Below are positions 63,201-64,000 of a DNA stretch of 64,000 bases, one piece after another; within the stretch, counting starts at the first letter, position 1; the number at the start of each line of letters is the position of its first letter. The notes under the pieces are model-generated. The model was not told the origin of the DNA. It searched no databases and saw nothing but the letters and a program-made list of their open reading frames with translations. The translations under genes were made by a program, and so were the position numbers. The DNA lies in contig NZ_JAJEWQ010000003.1 in NCBI RefSeq assembly GCF_020687805.1, forward strand, positions 485,736 to 549,735. The letters are read 5' to 3'. This DNA is from Planctobacterium marinum (GTDB taxonomy: Bacteria > Pseudomonadota > Gammaproteobacteria > Enterobacterales > Alteromonadaceae).

Positions 63201-64000
63201 CAACTTCACTGAAATCGACTTGCCCTTTAACATCCTCCGACAAACTTGTTGATGCAGGTACCCCGGTTATAGAGGGTACGGCATTCTCAACAATAGCAAT
63301 ACTGATAGCCTGCGGAGTTATTTCACTGGCATTATTGGTTGTCACTGATTCAACGGCTATAGCAACCGTTTCGTTATCATCAGCCACAGAGTCACTAACT
63401 GCAGTCACAGTAAAACTACTACTGCTAGCGTTCGCCGAGATAGTGAGTGAATTCGAGGTAAGTCCGTTAATGCTGTAATCAGAATTCTCAGTTGCTGTCG
63501 AGCCGGCAAAAGACATTGCCAAAGTAACATCTGCAGGAGTCGTAAATGGTTGATTCTGTGCATCTGTCAAAGCAAGGGTAACCGTGGCCTGTTCCGCTGA
63601 TTCTTCGGTGAGGTTCGATTGATCACTCGACAGTCTGATCCCTGGCAAGGTGACAAAGTTCCAGGTAGTGTTATTGGAAATCCCAGTAAAATTATTACCC
63701 GCCGTATCCTGTAACAGTCCAGAACTAACCTGCACCGCATAGTAGGTACCAACTTTTAAATCTGAATCTAATTCAATAGTCAGGGAATTAACACTAAAAC
63801 TTGCGGTTCCAGGACCTGTCAAATTCCCTGCTGACACACTAAATGTCAATGTGTCGACTATATTCCCGTTTGGCGAGAGTTCGTATACCAATAGGCTGCC
63901 GGCAGAAGCACTGTTAAGCTGAACATTCTCACTAAACGTTAAAATCAAATTACTGTTATATGCAACCCCAATCGCGTCGTCCATTGGTGTCGTACTGGAT
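54241..64000 (-). CDS. Giant Ig/cadherin-like repeat surface protein, N-terminus cut by window edge
   Basis: The frame is open to the right edge; the first ATG inside (63984) is internal, because the codons before it read STTP, a normal lead into an Ig-like unit. At least 3,252 residues are visible. Order from the visible N-terminus: SwmB/Ig-like unit (AIGVAYNSNLILTFSENVQL), Calx-beta-like and cadherin-like units, nine putative-Ig (He_PIG) repeats of about 92 residues with one cadherin-like unit between, HYR-like and Calx-beta units, a thrombospondin-3-like calcium segment, three Ig/cadherin-like units and a C-terminal sorting signal. Many D-x-D-G-D sites suggest calcium binding. It is probably a large adhesin or matrix protein secreted by type II secretion. 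It is the upstream gene of the cytochrome block. Confidence 0.85.
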   Translation of the reverse strand, partial: SSTTPMDDAIGVAYNSNLILTFSENVQLNSASAGSLLVYELSPNGNIVDTLTFSVSAGNLTGPGTASFSVNSLTIELDSDLKVGTYYAVQVSSGLLQDTAGNNFTGISNNTTWNFVTLPGIRLSSDQSNLTEESAEQATVTLALTDAQNQPFTTPADVTLAMSFAGSTATENSDYSINGLTSNSLTISANASSSSFTVTAVSDSVADDNETVAIAVESVTTNNASEITPQAISIAIVENAVPSITGVPASTSLSEDVKGQVDFSEVVIADAEDDTLTLTVSMNTGRVVSPKGSADNVTVTPLGPTSIRLSGQAAALTNYLDFPDAIAILPPKNHVSAMILSLLLSDGTEQADTQNIAVNITSVNDAPRLITGTIAEFDMTDGSIGSALVYTETVDSRTMNVTLDTGNWVNSDLDTFGGSTEEALYSNADSATSLVTVSFDQKVNLESLVYFFKVGSAPQSLTLTPTGQRGETITLSSSDFTADDAGALVDLRGWLGITSFTITSSSGHFAPGLDSIVFSLPPTDFSFQEDQPGNLDLSSLSLSDEDSASLILKISTDSGTLSLPAGRPASNFTAVPSNVSVSISNNVITLSGTIAEINTYLSGSTNIQYAPSSDQSGSDLATITITVNDNDGSGDVELQSISVDVTAVNDAPVISNLDGDTVSFVQNGGVVLIDASSNAVATDVDDGNLDGGSLTVAITAGGASTEDLLSVSNTVTLASLNSGANVTVDNTVIGTLGSAVSEGNDFIVNFNSKATLSRVSSLLNALTYNNTNSNSPTEGNRTIGITLNDGEDDSSVAQITLSFTALDLDSTITFFSINGNLEVTNNTTSNAASYYTLRLKDSGDDGVDTTINSIAFDVTGTMDVSSVSFLLTYATSSNTLGETQSGAYNNGVVTFSSPIVVANGETSGVLTLNVFLNQTSELVDNSTLIVSVDPTQDIQVANYSSGIGSTGVLSTSNFPLTLDISATELVFSTEPAGSVSGLALTNQPVLRAQDTYGNLDTDFDNQVSLSESSDGTLTGNSTMASGGIATFSNLVYTATEDNESFVLQAAVSLDSRTSMQPASSQVISDVVATRVSFQTEPSPVAINAKTSTDFTTVPVLAAVDAQGLVDEDYNGSVVLSETNGQGTAQLSADNDSDFDIATVTLNFNAGLAAADGLNVTYTVSDSGNETFNLLATSGNLSSATSTSISVNDLPSLEGTPVEISVVEDQRSNLDLTGMVLSDSENDELTLTFNVTKGTLFIASGDGSHNNVTISGDESRTLKLMGDVADLTTLLSSPSELSYLSAHNDDSDDTLTIVANDGLVDGAASNISLAIIPVNDQPTISGIAVDTVEQGGQYSFTPVSFDVDGDALSFSIQNQPEWTVFDDTSGELSGIPGNDNVGIYNDVQISVSDGTYSANLTGFSITVTNVNDAPAISGLPATQVNEDENYSFTPSALDIDGDSLTFSILNLPAWANFNINTGNLAGVPGNDDVGTYSGIVISVTDGLETISLPSFGIIVSPVNDAPAISGTPATRVIQGSRYEFNPEVSDVDSNSFTWSIVNSPEWAAFDTTTGVLTGTPSSSDVGIFSNIVITVSDGQLADSLAAFSIEVTEINDAPSISGNPTTVAIENQSYQFVPSATDPNGDSLTFMIANQPGWLAFDTQTGVLSGVPGNGDVGEYPGIVISVSDGELSASLPAFVIEVINANSAPVADNQTVSVAEDASVGIILEASDADGDSVTFSIIESVSYGTILLDGNTATYVPNQDVSGITDSFSYVANDGESDSNIANVTINVTPVNDAPEISGIPLGRVKVLKGYNFEPQASDIDSEVLTFSIENRPNWTAFDVSTGNLSGTPSSEDAGIYGGIIVKVSDGELSAELAPFEIEVLVNSAPEILGAPKVVAPVGEAYSFVPEALDQDGDDLRFSISNLPSWASFDVLSGALSGSPGPANIGTFPGIIVSVTDGLNTVSLPTFSIRVCEICDNMPPEISGTPETTVTTGNSYEFIPVASDENDDTLLFSVANAPGWLSFDPLTGRLSGTPLQSDVGVYRNIVISVSDGQDSVSLASFSVEVLSFNSAPTISGSPITSVANGEQYSFTPSVSDADGDDLVFSVVNKPSWASFNPNSGRLRGTPGTDDVGVFSEIEIKVTDNVNDSVALPKFSIEVIAQNSAPVISGRPRTTVTQGKVYRFSPSASDADGDLLLFSVVNLPGWLSFDEQTGVLNGTPLQEDIGEYADIQVSASDGTDQTDLPSFSIRVVNSNTAPVATSSEVSTKEDNSVTIKANATDENQDDLTFTIVNPPSNGTISADNNGWVYSPSADFNGVDAFDFSVSDGELTSELATVTINVGAVNDKPDAINDEITLDQVESGVYTLDVLVNDIDPDITTNADELTLQRVSTTLGTAQVVDNQIQVALGASFIGTVKLTYSIRDIEAKNDTARVSLTINGVEDINAPVITVPEDIVADATGLITRVNPGTASAVDAEGNLLPVSLVDDDLDFAPGVHTLYWQTEDSYGTPSTAEQLITILPIISLSSIDTTAEGSTFEVQFLLNGEAPFYPYMVNYTLSGTAEGNGVDYSSMGTGTVVFTEGQSAQASFEVHLDGDIEANETIIISLNNDQNTGANHSAIVTISEDNIAPSISLSVLQDDIPTFVVAKDAGATTIVADVSDPNPQNTLSFDWTADDISNMSTVDERFEFNAAQMEIGRYEVSLYVNDDGDPILDATESVVFEVVESLNVLSETDDTDGDLIPDAQEGYGDSDGDGIPDYLDAIDDCNVIASQVGNQSEFLVESEPGVCMRLGETASANDSNGVQVVVDDIAQRQSRINQHGERVELLANNLPEDRNYENVGGVFDFVLYDLQKIGQVVRVVLPQSQPIPENAVYRKYNAKTELWRAFVSNDNNAVFSAAGTEGNCPPPGASNYKAGLTAGHWCVQLLISDGGPNDQDGVANAAISDPGGVAVFISDNTKPIAVDDSVQLAWNSDIEIDVLQNDSDADGDDLIIRSAQAKIGDVEITSTGLLYTAKIGFAGRDMVNYIIGDGNGGRANAVVTIQIKGNRAPGAFDDFAETDNITAIEIDVLANDIDVDGDVLTVISATANSGRVFVLTNNLVKYVPEPSYSGLDTVIYEVTDSQGASDTAVVSVFVDGNENPVASDDSILTEFETSITVNVLANDSDPDGDTLFVLSAEAQYGNVQINDDYSLTYTPATSFSGEDIITYSVSDGVLTSTAIVRVTVAEEQIEVVDVISRSGGGTVNLILLFLLFITVMWRCSHGLVRKK
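54244..54339 (-). other. GlyGly-CTERM-like C-terminal sorting signal of the giant protein
   Basis: The last ~32 residues read SRSGGGTVNL, a hydrophobic segment of about 15 residues, and a basic tail ending VRKK. This tripartite form (Gly-rich motif, membrane helix, positive tail) is that of GlyGly-CTERM proteins, which in Vibrio, Shewanella and Alteromonas are type II secretion substrates cleaved by rhombosortase. Confidence 0.75.
54345..55190 (-). repeat. Three C-terminal Ig/cadherin-like (Big_9-type) repeats
   Basis: Three units of about 90 residues share a V-D-D-S/F start, I-x-V-N/D-V-L-A/Q-N-D-x-D-x-D-G-D and a closing Y-x-V-x-D-G/S pattern (for example IEIDVLANDIDVDGDVLTV). Spacing is regular, and each has a calcium-type DxDGD loop. 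They form the membrane-proximal part before the sorting signal. Confidence 0.7.
55755..55852 (-). other. Thrombospondin type 3-like calcium-binding segment
   Basis: The translated segment reads DDTDGDLIPDAQEGYGDSDG followed by DGIPDYLDAID. The two D-x-D-x-D-G-x-x-D loops are the standard calcium-binding linker. It separates the repeat-rich stalk from the C-terminal part of the giant protein. Confidence 0.8.
57270..60040 (-). repeat. Array of nine He_PIG (putative Ig) repeats plus one cadherin-like unit
   Basis: Ten units of about 92 codons (about 277 bp) follow one another. Each He_PIG unit has ISGxP at its start, YxFxPxxxDxDGDxLxFSI, W-x-x-F-D-x-x-T/S-G-x-L-x-G-x-P, DVGxYxxIxIxVSDG and FSIxV at its end. 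The fifth unit is cadherin-like (ADNQTVSVAED, DSFSYVANDGES). At DNA level the units have diverged widely, so the array is old or kept by selection for protein form, and not a recent tandem duplication. Confidence 0.8.

Overview
The window looks like the chromosome of a marine or aquatic gammaproteobacterium of the order Alteromonadales. The signs are a Shewanella/Alteromonas-type GlcNAc catabolic locus (NagP, NagA, SIS-type NagB-II, BadF-type NagK, LacI-type NagR, GH20 hexosaminidase, TonB-dependent receptor), the DUF3549-DUF3301 pair, two DUF3192 proteins, the syd/queF neighbourhood, and a C-terminal GlyGly-CTERM-like sorting signal. No rRNA, tRNA, CRISPR array or insertion sequence was recognised, and no gene-free stretch exceeds 300 bp.

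Layout. (1) 1-2.4 kb: housekeeping/unknown genes (DUF3549 truncated by the window edge, DUF3301, GNAT, DUF3192 lipoprotein). (2) 2.6-15.3 kb: GlcNAc/chitooligosaccharide utilisation. An outer-membrane receptor and a hexosaminidase feed a nagK-nagB-nagA-nagP operon. A LacI regulator and a flavin-dependent halogenase-like gene run divergently. Three copies of a 14-bp palindrome (TGACAACGTTGTCA, one copy with one change) mark the receptor/regulator region and the nagK promoter region. (3) 15.3-24 kb: core genes (syd, queF, diguanylate cyclase + ppnN, DUF3192 + divergent HDOD protein, NAD-type isocitrate dehydrogenase, a secreted ComEA-like HhH protein behind a LexA-like palindrome). (4) 24-46.6 kb: a large surface polysaccharide locus with galU-ugd (UDP-glucuronate), many glycosyltransferases, an Alg13/Alg14-like split transferase, pyruvyl transferase, sulfotransferase, two Wzx flippases, one Wzy-like polymerase/ligase and a Wzz-like protein. 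Embedded at 34.7-39.9 kb is a full set resembling the mycobacterial polyprenyl-phospho-arabinose pathway, with the order gtrA-dprE1-dprE2-GT-C membrane protein. Divergently from it run a DPPR-synthase-like UbiA gene and a PAP2-like phosphatase gene. (5) 46.7-64 kb: a same-strand, tightly packed block. It encodes a giant (>3,250 aa) repeat protein cut by the window edge, a seven-CXXCH cytochrome with TPRs, a secreted FG-GAP/ASPIC-UnbV (CRTAC1-like) protein whose N-terminal region contains histone-fold-like sequence, and a DUF255 thioredoxin-like protein with a DsbD-alpha-like tail.

The two observations most worth following up are the complete mycobacterial-style arabinose donor pathway inside a Gram-negative polysaccharide locus, and the exported CRTAC1-like protein with an apparent histone-fold doublet, encoded beside a multiheme cytochrome and a giant surface protein. 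All functional statements come from reading motifs and gene order by eye; no database search was run.
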